From positions 100,370 through 164,369 of the forward strand of contig JAGZSY010000009.1 in NCBI GenBank assembly GCA_018380885.1: a stretch of DNA of 64,000 nucleotides, read 5' to 3'. This DNA comes from Enterocloster asparagiformis (GTDB lineage: Bacteria; Bacillota; Clostridia; Lachnospirales; Lachnospiraceae). This document shows positions 40,982 through 49,571 of this stretch, piece after piece. Numbering within the stretch: the stretch's first letter is position 1; each line of letters starts with the position of its first letter. The notes beneath the pieces are model-generated. The model was not told the origin of the DNA. It saw only the letters and a program-made list of their open reading frames with translations, and ran no database searches. Both the position numbers and the translations under genes were made by a program.

Positions 40982-42294
40982 AAGCCGGAGCGGGGCTGAC
41001 CGGGCGCTACTGTCTGCTCCAGGGCAGCTATTACGGCGTAAACTGCGCTGTTATCGGCTACGCCTCGGTCTTTCTTTTAGAGCGGGGAATGAGCCCGGCG
41101 GGAATCGGAGCGCTGATCGCGGCCGGAAACGTGCTGTCCGCAGTGTTCCAGCCCCTGGCCGCCGGCATCGCCGACCGGTCCGGGCGCGTCACCTTAAAAC
41201 AAATGATCAGGCTGGCAGCCGCAGCGGGGGCAATATTGTCCCTGCTTGTTGGCGTTACCGGGAAGCTGCTGTTGATCGCCCCGATGTACATGATGCTGGC
41301 GCTGATCGCCAACCTGGAGATGCCCCTGGTCAACGCGGTCAGCGTGTACTTTAACAGCCGCGGACGCAGCATCAATTTCGGCCTGGCACGGGGCATCGGC
41401 TCACTGACCTACGCCGCCTTTTCCTACGGCCTGGGACTGCTGGCCGGAATGTTCGGCGCTGGCTTAATCCCCTGGGCAGCCATGGTGCTCTACGCCGCCG
41501 TATTCATCTGCTGCGGACTCTTTGTCATGAAGCCGGAGGGGCGGGGGAGCGGGGGAGAGCCTGGTTCCCCAAGCGGACCGGAAGCGTTTGCAAGGGGGAT
41601 ACCGGCCGCGGCACAGAGGAAGAGCAGGCCCGATTTCCCGGGCGGTACGCAAGCGCATACCAGCCCGGAGGAACGGGCGCAGGTCCTGCCGGCGGCTTCA
41701 TCAGAAATTCCGCAGCGGAAGGGAAACAGCTTCTTTTCCCGCTACCCGGCCTTCACCCTGACCCTGGCCGGCGTGGTGCTGCTCTTTGCCTTCCACAATA
41801 TTACCTGCACTTACATGATCCGTATGATGGAGCGCTTCGGCGGCGGCAGCGCCGAGATGGGCCTGGCCCTTGCGGTGGCAGCGGTCTGCGAGCTGCCGAC
41901 CATGCTGCTGTTTTCACGCCTGGCCAGGCGCTTCGGAACCTCGGCCCTGCTGACTGCTTCCGCCGCGGGCTTTGTGGTGAAATCCCTGCTGCTGTTGGCG
42001 GCGTGGGACGTAAATATGATTCTGGCCGCCCAGATTTTCCAGGCGTTTTCCTTCGCCCTGTTCATACCGGCTTCCGTGGCCTTTACCGACCAGGTGATGG
42101 ACAGGGGCGACAAGATCAAGGGGCAGGCTTATATGACGGCCGCCAGCACACTGGGCAGCGTGGCCGGAAACTTGAGCGGCGGCATCGTTCTGGACGCGGC
42201 CGGCGTGGGCGCCATGCTGGTACTGGCCTGCGCCTTTGCCCTGGGCGGCCTTATGACCGTAGGGGCCGCGGCTGTCAGACAGCGCCGCAAATGA
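40978..42294 (+). CDS. MFS transporter
   Basis: A 438-residue membrane protein with 12 predicted helices in two halves, joined by a long polar loop (about 185-250; rich in Gly, Pro, Ser and Arg). The first half has the loop [10 protein letters not shown], similar to MFS motif A; the general look is of the LacY/nucleoside-symporter-like MFS_1 group. The start overlaps rimM by four bases, so translation is coupled to a ribosome maturation gene, an unusual partner. Substrate unknown. Confidence 0.85.
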   Translation: MKAGAGLTGRYCLLQGSYYGVNCAVIGYASVFLLERGMSPAGIGALIAAGNVLSAVFQPLAAGIADRSGRVTLKQMIRLAAAAGAILSLLVGVTGKLLLIAPMYMMLALIANLEMPLVNAVSVYFNSRGRSINFGLARGIGSLTYAAFSYGLGLLAGMFGAGLIPWAAMVLYAAVFICCGLFVMKPEGRGSGGEPGSPSGPEAFARGIPAAAQRKSRPDFPGGTQAHTSPEERAQVLPAASSEIPQRKGNSFFSRYPAFTLTLAGVVLLFAFHNITCTYMIRMMERFGGGSAEMGLALAVAAVCELPTMLLFSRLARRFGTSALLTASAAGFVVKSLLLLAAWDVNMILAAQIFQAFSFALFIPASVAFTDQVMDRGDKIKGQAYMTAASTLGSVAGNLSGGIVLDAAGVGAMLVLACAFALGGLMTVGAAAVRQRRK

Positions 42295-42315
42295 CCGACA
42301 AAGGAGAGAAATTCC

Positions 42316-44559
42316 ATGGCAAATATAACGGTACTTGATCAGAACACCATCAACAAAATCGCAGCCGGCGAGGTGATCGAACGCCCGGCCTCCGTGGTAA
42401 AGGAGCTGCTGGAGAACGCCATCGACGCCCAGGCCACGGCCGTGACCATCGAGATCAAGGAGGGGGGAACAACCCTGATCCGTGTGACGGACAACGGCTG
42501 CGGTATCCCAAAGGACCAGATCAGCCTGGCCTTTCTGCGCCACGCCACCAGCAAGATCAAATCCGTGGAGGACCTGTTTACCGTCTCTTCCCTGGGGTTT
42601 CGCGGCGAGGCCCTGGCCAGCATCGCAGCCGTGGCTCAGGTGGAGCTGATCACCAAGACCGGCGACAGCCTGACCGGCTTCCGCTACCAGATCGAAGGCG
42701 GAGCGGAGCGCGGCTTAGAGGAGGTGGGAGCGCCGGACGGTACCACCTTTATCGCCAGAAATCTGTTCTACAATACGCCGGCCCGGAAGAAATTTCTCAA
42801 ACGCCCCGTAACCGAAGGGGCCTATGTGGCGGACTTAGTGGAGAAAATCGCTCTGTCCCACCCGGAAATCTCCATCCGCTTCATCCAGAACAACCAGAAC
42901 AAGCTCTATACCTCGGGCAATCACAATCTGCGCGATCTGGTGTACACGGTCTACGGCCGCGAGGTAACCGCCAATCTGCTTCCCATCGAGGTCCAGGCTG
43001 AGGAGATCAAGGTGACCGGCTTTATCGGCAAGCCCCTGATCGCCCGGGGCAACCGCAACTATGAGAACTATTTTATCAATGGCCGGTACATCAAGAGCAG
43101 CATCATCTCCAAGGCCATCGAGGAGGCTTATAAGCCCTATATGATGCAGCACAAATATCCCTTCACCCTGCTGCATTTTTCCATTGAACCGGAATTTTTG
43201 GATGTCAACGTCCATCCCACCAAGATGGAACTGCGTTTCCGGGACGGCGAGCTGATGTTCAAGACCGTGCTGCGCGCAGTGGGGGAGGCCCTGGCACACC
43301 GGGAGCTGATCCCCCTGGTAAGCCTGGAGGAAAAACGCGCCCGCGAGGAAGCGCAGATCAAGGAGCGCCTGGCCCCCAGGCCGGAACCCTTTGAAGTCCG
43401 CAGACGGCAGACTCTGGAGGGCGGTGGGGAATCCGCAAGTACAGATGGAAGGATTTTCCCACCAGCGCAGGATAATACGCCTAACAGCGCCTCCACAGCT
43501 CCACTGCCGGCGCAAAAATCTGCAATTGATTACCGTTTAATCCCACATAAGCCGCAAGACCGGCTGCGCGAGGCGGGCGGCGTCCTGGAGACAGCGGGCG
43601 GATTGGTGACGAAACCCGACTTTGCGGCCGACCTGGAGCAGGAGCTGTTCGGCGGTTCGCAGGAGGTGGAAGCGCAATCCCCGGCCAGCGAGCTGCCGGC
43701 CGATTTGGTTCAGGGGGCTTTGGGCGGGGCCGCCAAAGGTCCGGCTCAGGCCGCTTTTGGAAGTCCGGCCGCCGGCTCGGTTCAGGAGGCTTTGGACAGT
43801 TTTTCCGCTGGCCCGGCTCAACGCGCCGATACCGGCCGCGTCGGGGCATTGGGGAACACAAATCCCCAATCGGAGAGCGCCCAGTCCGGGACCGCCGGCC
43901 AGGTCCTGCCATCCGGCCCCAATTCAGACGGCCCGGAGCAGTTGGACCTGTTCGACACTAAATTCCTGGATCCCAAGTCCCGGCTTCGCCACAAGCTCAT
44001 CGGACAGCTGTTCGATACCTACTGGCTGGTGGAGTACGACGGCATGCTGGTGATCATCGACCAGCACGCGGCTCACGAGAAGATTCTCTACGAGAACACC
44101 ATGAAAACCCTGAAAACCAGGAAATTTGACACCCAGCTGGTGAACCCGCCCATCATTCTGACCCTGAGCATGAACGAGGAGCTGCTGCTGAAAAAATACA
44201 TGGATTATTTCACCAACCTGGGCTTTGAGATCGAGAACTTCGGCGGCCGGGAATACGCGGTGCGGGGCGTTCCCGCCAACCTGTTCTCCATCGCCAAGCG
44301 GGAGCTTCTCATCGAGATGATCGACGGCCTCTCCGACGACGCTACGGTGCGCAATCCCGACATTATCTACGAGAAAGTGGCCTCCATGTCCTGCAAGGCC
44401 GCGGTAAAAGGCCATATGTCCATGTCCGCCATGGAGGCCAACGAGCTGATCGACCAGCTGCTGCACCTGGACAACCCCTACAACTGCCCCCACGGCAGGC
44501 CGGTGATTATCTCCATGACAAAATATGAGCTGGAAAAGAAATTTAAACGCATTGTATAA
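42316..44559 (+). CDS. mutL: DNA mismatch repair protein MutL
   Basis: A 747-residue protein. N-terminal GHKL ATPase: ELLENAIDAQAT, DNGCGIPK, GFRGEALASIA and FYNTPARKKFLK. C-terminal endonuclease motif DQHAAHEKILYE, so it can nick DNA as in most bacteria without MutH. The linker (about 350-545) is long, low in complexity and rich in Ala, Gly, Pro and Gln, and ends with EQLDLFD, a match to the beta-clamp binding pentapeptide. AAAGGAG before the ATG. mutS, often upstream, is absent here; miaA follows as usual. Confidence 0.97.
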   Translation: MANITVLDQNTINKIAAGEVIERPASVVKELLENAIDAQATAVTIEIKEGGTTLIRVTDNGCGIPKDQISLAFLRHATSKIKSVEDLFTVSSLGFRGEALASIAAVAQVELITKTGDSLTGFRYQIEGGAERGLEEVGAPDGTTFIARNLFYNTPARKKFLKRPVTEGAYVADLVEKIALSHPEISIRFIQNNQNKLYTSGNHNLRDLVYTVYGREVTANLLPIEVQAEEIKVTGFIGKPLIARGNRNYENYFINGRYIKSSIISKAIEEAYKPYMMQHKYPFTLLHFSIEPEFLDVNVHPTKMELRFRDGELMFKTVLRAVGEALAHRELIPLVSLEEKRAREEAQIKERLAPRPEPFEVRRRQTLEGGGESASTDGRIFPPAQDNTPNSASTAPLPAQKSAIDYRLIPHKPQDRLREAGGVLETAGGLVTKPDFAADLEQELFGGSQEVEAQSPASELPADLVQGALGGAAKGPAQAAFGSPAAGSVQEALDSFSAGPAQRADTGRVGALGNTNPQSESAQSGTAGQVLPSGPNSDGPEQLDLFDTKFLDPKSRLRHKLIGQLFDTYWLVEYDGMLVIIDQHAAHEKILYENTMKTLKTRKFDTQLVNPPIILTLSMNEELLLKKYMDYFTNLGFEIENFGGREYAVRGVPANLFSIAKRELLIEMIDGLSDDATVRNPDIIYEKVASMSCKAAVKGHMSMSAMEANELIDQLLHLDNPYNCPHGRPVIISMTKYELEKKFKRIV

Positions 44560-44574
44560 AAGGAGCTTTCAATT

Positions 44575-45525
44575 ATGAAACAGCCGCTGATCATTCTCAC
44601 AGGGCCCACTGCGGTGGGCAAAACAGCCCTCTCTATACGCCTGGCCAAGGCCATCGGCGGGGAGATCATCAGCGCCGACTCCATGCAGGTCTACCGCCAC
44701 ATGGACATCGGTTCCGCCAAGGTGACGGCGGAGGAGATGGACGGGGTGCCCCACCACCTGATCGATGTGCTGGAGCCTGAGGAAGAATTCAACGTGGTGG
44801 TATTTAAGCAGATGGCCCAAGAGGCCCTGGCCGGCATCTACAGCCGGGGAAACATCCCCATCGTGGCCGGTGGAACCGGATTTTACATCCAGGCCCTGCT
44901 GTACGATATTGACTTTAAGGAGAACGGGGAGGGCGGCGCCATCCGCGCGGAGCTGGAAGCCCTGGCCGGCCGGGAGGGCCATCTGCGGCTTCACGCCATG
45001 CTGCGGGAGATCGACCCTGAGTCCGCCGACCAGATCCATCCCAACAACGTCAAGCGGGTCATCCGCGCCATCGAGTATTTCCGCCAGACCGGTGAGCGGA
45101 TATCCACGCACAACCAGGAGGAGCGCAGGAAGCAGTCCCCCTATCATTTCTTATATTATGCGGTCACCACGGACCGCAGCCAGCTGTACCGGCGCATCGA
45201 CCTGCGGGTGGACCAGATGATGGAAAACGGCCTGGTGGAGGAAGTGCGCCGCTTAAAGGAGCGGGGCTGCCATCGGGGGCTGACCTCCATGCAGGGCCTG
45301 GGCTACAAGGAGATTCTGGACTACTTAAACGGGGAGTGTACCCTGGAGGAGGCCGTCTACGTGCTCAAGCGCGATACGCGGCACTTTGCCAAACGCCAGC
45401 TGACCTGGTTCAAGCGCGAGAGGGACGTGCGTTTCCTGAACCTACCAGACTTTGAAAATGACCAGGACCGGGTGCTGCAGTCCATAATAGAGGATTGCAT
45501 GGCGGAAAAAATTGTGCTACAATAA
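44575..45525 (+). CDS. miaA: tRNA dimethylallyltransferase MiaA
   Basis: Adds an isopentenyl group to A37 of tRNAs that read U-starting codons. 316 residues with the P-loop GPTAVGKTALS, SADSMQVYRHMDIGSAK, GGTGFYIQALL and the tRNA-contacting FAKRQLTWFKRE. AAAGGAG precedes the ATG, 15 bases after mutL. A tandem repeat tract starts at its stop codon. Confidence 0.97.
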   Translation: MKQPLIILTGPTAVGKTALSIRLAKAIGGEIISADSMQVYRHMDIGSAKVTAEEMDGVPHHLIDVLEPEEEFNVVVFKQMAQEALAGIYSRGNIPIVAGGTGFYIQALLYDIDFKENGEGGAIRAELEALAGREGHLRLHAMLREIDPESADQIHPNNVKRVIRAIEYFRQTGERISTHNQEERRKQSPYHFLYYAVTTDRSQLYRRIDLRVDQMMENGLVEEVRRLKERGCHRGLTSMQGLGYKEILDYLNGECTLEEAVYVLKRDTRHFAKRQLTWFKRERDVRFLNLPDFENDQDRVLQSIIEDCMAEKIVLQ

Positions 45526-45686
45526 CGATCACCCGCAGGCTTCGCCAGCGGCTCATCGCATTCAAACGATCACCCGCAGGCTTTGCCAGCGGCTCATCGC
45601 ATTCAAACGATCACCCGCAGGCTTCGCCGGCGGCTCATCGCACGCAACGATCACCCGCAGGCCGTGCCGGCGGACAGGCCGTTGCC
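45525..45686. repeat. 41-bp tandem repeat tract, about 3.7 copies, hairpin-forming
   Basis: Copies start at 45525, 45566, 45607 and 45647. Lengths are 41, 41, 40 and a partial copy. Each contains ACGATCACCCGCAGGC at its front. Within each, CCGC-A-GGC and GCC-(A/G)-GCGG form a stem around a 3-base loop (TTC, TTT, TTC, CGT). Loop bases vary while the stem arms stay, pointing to a conserved structure. The unit length is not a multiple of three, so it is not a coding repeat. Confidence 0.85.
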
Positions 45687-45743
45687 TTCTTTTCGGGGCA
45701 ATGGGTTTTGCTATTACAGAGATAAAGGGAGAATCAACCGATT

Positions 45744-47042
45744 ATGGATATACGGAATGAAATGGATCAGATGTACGGACAGCTGGGAATCAGCGCCCAG
45801 GTGCTGGAATACGGACGCCGGGTGGAGAGCGCTCTGAAGGAACGCTTTGAGTCCATCGACCGGGTTGCCGAGTACAACCAGATGAAGGTCATCAAGGGGA
45901 TGCAGGATAACCGCGTCAGCGATATCCACTTTGCGGCCACCACCGGATACGGCTACAACGACCTGGGGCGCGACACGCTGGAGGATGTTTACGCCAGCGT
46001 GTTCCACGGCGAGAGCGCGCTGGTGCGCCCCCAGCTGATCAGCGGCACCCATGCCCTGCACGTGGCTCTGTCCGGCAACCTGCGCCCCGGCGACGAGCTG
46101 CTATCGCCGGTGGGCAAGCCCTACGACACCCTGGAGGAGGTTATCGGCATCCGAGAGTCCGTGGGTTCCCTGAAGGAGTACGGCGTGGTTTACCGGCAGG
46201 TGGACTTAAAGCCAGACGGCACCTTTGACTACGACAATATCGCCAAAGCCATCAACGAAAAGACCAAGCTGGTCACCATCCAGCGGTCTAAGGGCTACGA
46301 TCCCAGGCCCACCTTCTCGGTCGGCCAGATCGGCGAGCTGATCGCCTTTGTGAAACGCATCAAGCCGGAGGTGATCTGCATGGTGGACAACTGCTACGGC
46401 GAATTTGTGGAGACCGTGGAGCCCACGGATGTGGGCGCGGATATGATCGTGGGCTCCCTGATCAAGAATCCCGGCGGCGGCCTGGCCCCCATCGGCGGCT
46501 ACATTGTGGGCCGGCAGGACTGCGTGGACCGGGCCTCCTACCGCCTGAGCGCGCCGGGCCTGGGCAAGGAGGTGGGCGCCAGCTTGGGGATCAATCAGCA
46601 GCTCTACCAGGGACTGTTTCTGTCCCCCACCGTGGTGGCAGGCGCGTTAAAGGGCGCTATTTTTGCCGCCAATGTGTATGAGCGCCTGGGCTTTGCCGTG
46701 GTTCCGAACAGCACGGAAAGCCGTCACGACATCATTCAGGCCATCACCTTCGGCACCCCCGAGGGCGTGATCGGCTTCTGTAAAGGCATCCAGGCGGCCG
46801 CCCCGGTGGACAGCTACGTAACCCCGGAGCCCTGGGATATGCCCGGCTACGACAGCCAGGTGATCATGGCGGCCGGCGCCTTTGTGCAGGGCTCCTCCAT
46901 TGAGCTCTCCGCCGACGGCCCCATCAAGCCGCCCTATGCCGTTTACTTCCAGGGAGGGCTCACCTGGTACCACGCCAAGCTGGGAATTCTCAAATCCCTC
47001 CAGGAACTGGTGAATGCGGGCGTGGTAAAAAATCTTCAGTAA
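45744..47042 (+). CDS. PLP enzyme of the aluminium-resistance / methionine gamma-lyase-like family (YnbB)
   Basis: A 432-residue fold-type I PLP enzyme. The cofactor lysine is in GSLIKNPGGGLAPIGGY; the Asp for the pyridine nitrogen is in CMVDNCYGEFVE; SGTHALHVALSG is the phosphate region. The family (Met_gamma_lyase, PF06838) includes the B. subtilis ynbB product; the name aluminium resistance is historic and the reaction is not settled to my knowledge. AGGGAG lies about 12 bases before the ATG. Confidence 0.88.
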   Translation: MDIRNEMDQMYGQLGISAQVLEYGRRVESALKERFESIDRVAEYNQMKVIKGMQDNRVSDIHFAATTGYGYNDLGRDTLEDVYASVFHGESALVRPQLISGTHALHVALSGNLRPGDELLSPVGKPYDTLEEVIGIRESVGSLKEYGVVYRQVDLKPDGTFDYDNIAKAINEKTKLVTIQRSKGYDPRPTFSVGQIGELIAFVKRIKPEVICMVDNCYGEFVETVEPTDVGADMIVGSLIKNPGGGLAPIGGYIVGRQDCVDRASYRLSAPGLGKEVGASLGINQQLYQGLFLSPTVVAGALKGAIFAANVYERLGFAVVPNSTESRHDIIQAITFGTPEGVIGFCKGIQAAAPVDSYVTPEPWDMPGYDSQVIMAAGAFVQGSSIELSADGPIKPPYAVYFQGGLTWYHAKLGILKSLQELVNAGVVKNLQ

Positions 47043-47160
47043 AATCACCATTTTTGTATACACGGCTAGAAGATTATGGTAATATGTATGAGAGTTTGTT
47101 CCGGAACCGGGACAAGCTCCCGCTTAAAAGATCGGACAGACTGAAGGAGATTTGCCACAT

Positions 47161-47412
47161 ATGCGCAACAAAAATTTCTGGATTTTACTTATCATGCTGC
47201 TGACCGGAATCGTGCTGGGCGGCTTTATGGGCCAGATGGCGGAAGGGGTGAGCTGGCTGTCCTGGCTGAATTTCGGACAGTCCTTTGGCCTGGATTCCCC
47301 CCTTGTGGTCAATTTTGGGATTCTGGTCGTCACCTTTGGCCTGACCATCAAGATCACGATGGCCAGCATCATCGGAGTCGCTGTGGCTCTGATCATTTAC
47401 CGCTGGATCTGA
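47161..47412 (+). CDS. DUF4321 membrane protein
   Basis: 83 residues with two membrane helices (about 7-28 and 55-80) and the family words LNFGQSFGLDSPLVVNFG and FGLTIKITMASIIGVA. ATG at 47161 with GAAGGAGA 11 bases before; a TTG nine bases upstream is too close to that site. The family usually sits by radC and the mre genes in Clostridia; its role is unknown. Confidence 0.85.
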   Translation: MRNKNFWILLIMLLTGIVLGGFMGQMAEGVSWLSWLNFGQSFGLDSPLVVNFGILVVTFGLTIKITMASIIGVAVALIIYRWI

Positions 47413-47476
47413 TTTTCCGGCAGTAAAGCCATATCCCTTAACAATGTGCTTGGAGAGGTGCGTAGTTAGGAGAGAG

Positions 47477-48172
47477 ATGGAAAGAATAAGAATGAAAGAT
47501 TTGCCCGCCGAACAGCGCCCCTACGAGAAATGCCGGAAAAATGGTCCGGAAACCTTGAGCGACGGGGAGCTTTTGTCCGTCATCATCCGCACCGGCAGCA
47601 GGGAGGAGAGCTCCCTGGAGCTGGCAGAGCGAATCCTGGAGCTGGAAGGGCCCGGCGACGGCCTGGTGGGACTTTTGCATCATTCCCTGCCCGATCTCAT
47701 GAAGGTGAAGGGCATCGGGATGGTGAAGGGCGTGCAGCTGGCCTGCGTGGCCGAGCTGTCCAGACGGATCTGGAAACGAAAGACACTGGCCTCCCGCACC
47801 CTTTTTTCCAGCCCGCAGGAGATAGCAGATTATTATATGGAAGATATGCGCCACCTGGAAACGGAAGAGATTCGCGCCATGTTCCTGGACACCAAGCAGG
47901 CACTGCTGAAGGATGTGCTGCTGTCAAGAGGAACCGTGAACGCGTCGGTGCTCTCGCCCAGGGAGGTGCTGATTGAAGCCCTGCGCTGCCGGGCCGTCAC
48001 CATGGTGCTGGTGCACAACCATCCCAGCGGGGACCCCGGGCCCAGCCGCGAGGATCTGGCCATGACCAGGCGGATTCGCGACGCCGCCAGCCTGGTGGGC
48101 GTCCCTTTAATCGATCACATCATCATCGGAGACCTGCGCTATTTGAGTTTCCGTGAGCAGAATTTATTATAG
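47477..48172 (+). CDS. radC: RadC-family JAMM protein
   Basis: 231 residues: an N-terminal HhH-like region (GIGMVKGVQLACVAEL) and a C-terminal JAMM metalloprotease-like motif, HNHPSGDPGPSREDL. Despite the name, a direct repair role is not established. ATG at 47477 follows TAGGAGAG. It leads into mreC after 13 bases. mreB, which often lies between radC and mreC, is missing here. Confidence 0.95.
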   Translation: MERIRMKDLPAEQRPYEKCRKNGPETLSDGELLSVIIRTGSREESSLELAERILELEGPGDGLVGLLHHSLPDLMKVKGIGMVKGVQLACVAELSRRIWKRKTLASRTLFSSPQEIADYYMEDMRHLETEEIRAMFLDTKQALLKDVLLSRGTVNASVLSPREVLIEALRCRAVTMVLVHNHPSGDPGPSREDLAMTRRIRDAASLVGVPLIDHIIIGDLRYLSFREQNLL

Positions 48173-48185
48173 AGGAAGATGATAC

Positions 48186-49028
48186 ATGGAGTCCAAATAC
48201 AGCAAATATATCTTGATCGTACTTACCGCCCTGTGCGTGCTGCTCATCGGCATCACCTCCCTGCGCGACGGGGTGATGGACCCGTTGCGCACCGGCGTGG
48301 GCTATTTCCTGATCCCCATCCAGTCCGGCGTCAACAAGGTGGGAACGGGCATCTACAACGAGCTGACGGATTTTACCAGGCTAAAAGGTGCCCTGGCGGA
48401 AAACGAAAAGCTGAAAAATGAGATATCCCGCCTGACCGAGGACAACAGCCGCCTGCAAGCCGAGCGCTCGGAGCTTGAGCGGCTGCGCAGCCTTTATCAG
48501 CTGGACCAGGATTACATGCAGTACGACAAGATCGGCGCCAGGGTGATTGCCAGGGACTCGGAAAAATGGTTCCAGGTATTTCGCATCAACAAGGGCTCCG
48601 CGGACGGAGTGAAGGTGGATATGAACGTGGTCGCGGACGGCGGCCTGGTGGGCATCGTCACCGACGTGGGCGCCAACTACGCCACGGTGCGTTCCATCAT
48701 CGACGATTCCAGCCGCGTGTCCGCCATGCCCGTGGATTCCGCCTACACCTGTATTGTTGCCGGTGATCTGACCCAGTACGAGCAGGGGCGTCTGCGGATC
48801 ACCGACTTTTCCAAGGACGGGGTGGTCCAGGACGGCGACCAGATTATCACCTCCAACATCAGCACCAAGTTTCTGCCCGGCATCCTGATCGGCTACGCTG
48901 TGGACGTCACGGTGGACTCCGAGCATCTGACCCAATCCGGCTACCTGATCCCGGTGGTGGATTTCGATAACCTGCAGGAGGTGCTGATCATCACGGATGT
49001 CAAAGAGCTGGAGGAGGCGGATCAGTAG
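48186..49028 (+). CDS. mreC: Rod-shape determining protein MreC
   Basis: 280 residues: a cytoplasmic tip, one membrane helix (about 9-27), a coiled coil (about 66-105; LAENEKLKNEISRLTEDN) and the beta-rich extracellular domain. It scaffolds the elongation complex and activates PBP2-RodA. AGAGGAAG precedes the ATG. Its stop is directly followed by the mreD start. Confidence 0.95.
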   Translation: MESKYSKYILIVLTALCVLLIGITSLRDGVMDPLRTGVGYFLIPIQSGVNKVGTGIYNELTDFTRLKGALAENEKLKNEISRLTEDNSRLQAERSELERLRSLYQLDQDYMQYDKIGARVIARDSEKWFQVFRINKGSADGVKVDMNVVADGGLVGIVTDVGANYATVRSIIDDSSRVSAMPVDSAYTCIVAGDLTQYEQGRLRITDFSKDGVVQDGDQIITSNISTKFLPGILIGYAVDVTVDSEHLTQSGYLIPVVDFDNLQEVLIITDVKELEEADQ

Positions 49029-49571
49029 ATGAACGTTAACACCAACGCCAAAATCAAACAGTTTCTGTTGAACGTGGTGCTGATCCTTCTGGCCTTCACC
49101 ATCCAGAACTGTGTGTTCCCGCTGCTGCCGTTTCTGGCCGCCACGCCCAATCTGCTGCTGATCCTGACCTTTTCCTTCGGCTTCATCCACGGGAAGGGGG
49201 CGGGGATGCTCTACGGCGTGCTGTCCGGCCTGCTGCTGGACTTGTTCTACAGCGGCCCCTTCGGCTTTTACACCCTGGCCTACATCTATATCGGCTACAT
49301 CAACGGTATTTTTACCCGCTACTACTATGAAGACTACATTACCCTGCCGCTGATTCTCAGCGTATTCAACGAACTGGCCTACAGCATGTACGTGTACGTG
49401 TTCCGGTTCCTGATCCGCGGGCGGCTGGACCTGCCGTATTACTTCCGCAACATCATGCTGCCGGAGATCATTTTTACAGTGGTGACCACGCTTTTGGTCT
49501 ACCGGCTGTTCTTATCCGCCAGCAGACGGCTGGAAGATATGGGAAAAAGGAGAGACTCGACGATTGTTTAG
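49029..49571 (+). CDS. mreD: Rod-shape determining protein MreD
   Basis: A 180-residue membrane protein with about five helices and the family stretch FSFGFIHGKGAGMLYGVLSG. TAGATG join with mreC means translational coupling. It overlaps the PBP2 start by eight bases. Confidence 0.92.
   Translation: MNVNTNAKIKQFLLNVVLILLAFTIQNCVFPLLPFLAATPNLLLILTFSFGFIHGKGAGMLYGVLSGLLLDLFYSGPFGFYTLAYIYIGYINGIFTRYYYEDYITLPLILSVFNELAYSMYVYVFRFLIRGRLDLPYYFRNIMLPEIIFTVVTTLLVYRLFLSASRRLEDMGKRRDSTIV

Noticed and set aside
45525..45686. CRISPR array
   Set aside because: Copies are directly adjacent without spacers, and no cas genes are present.
45495..45837. Short overlapping frames rich in ITRRL/RSPAG repeats
   Set aside because: They are made by the 41-bp tandem repeat, which is open in several frames; no start signals and the unit is not a multiple of three.
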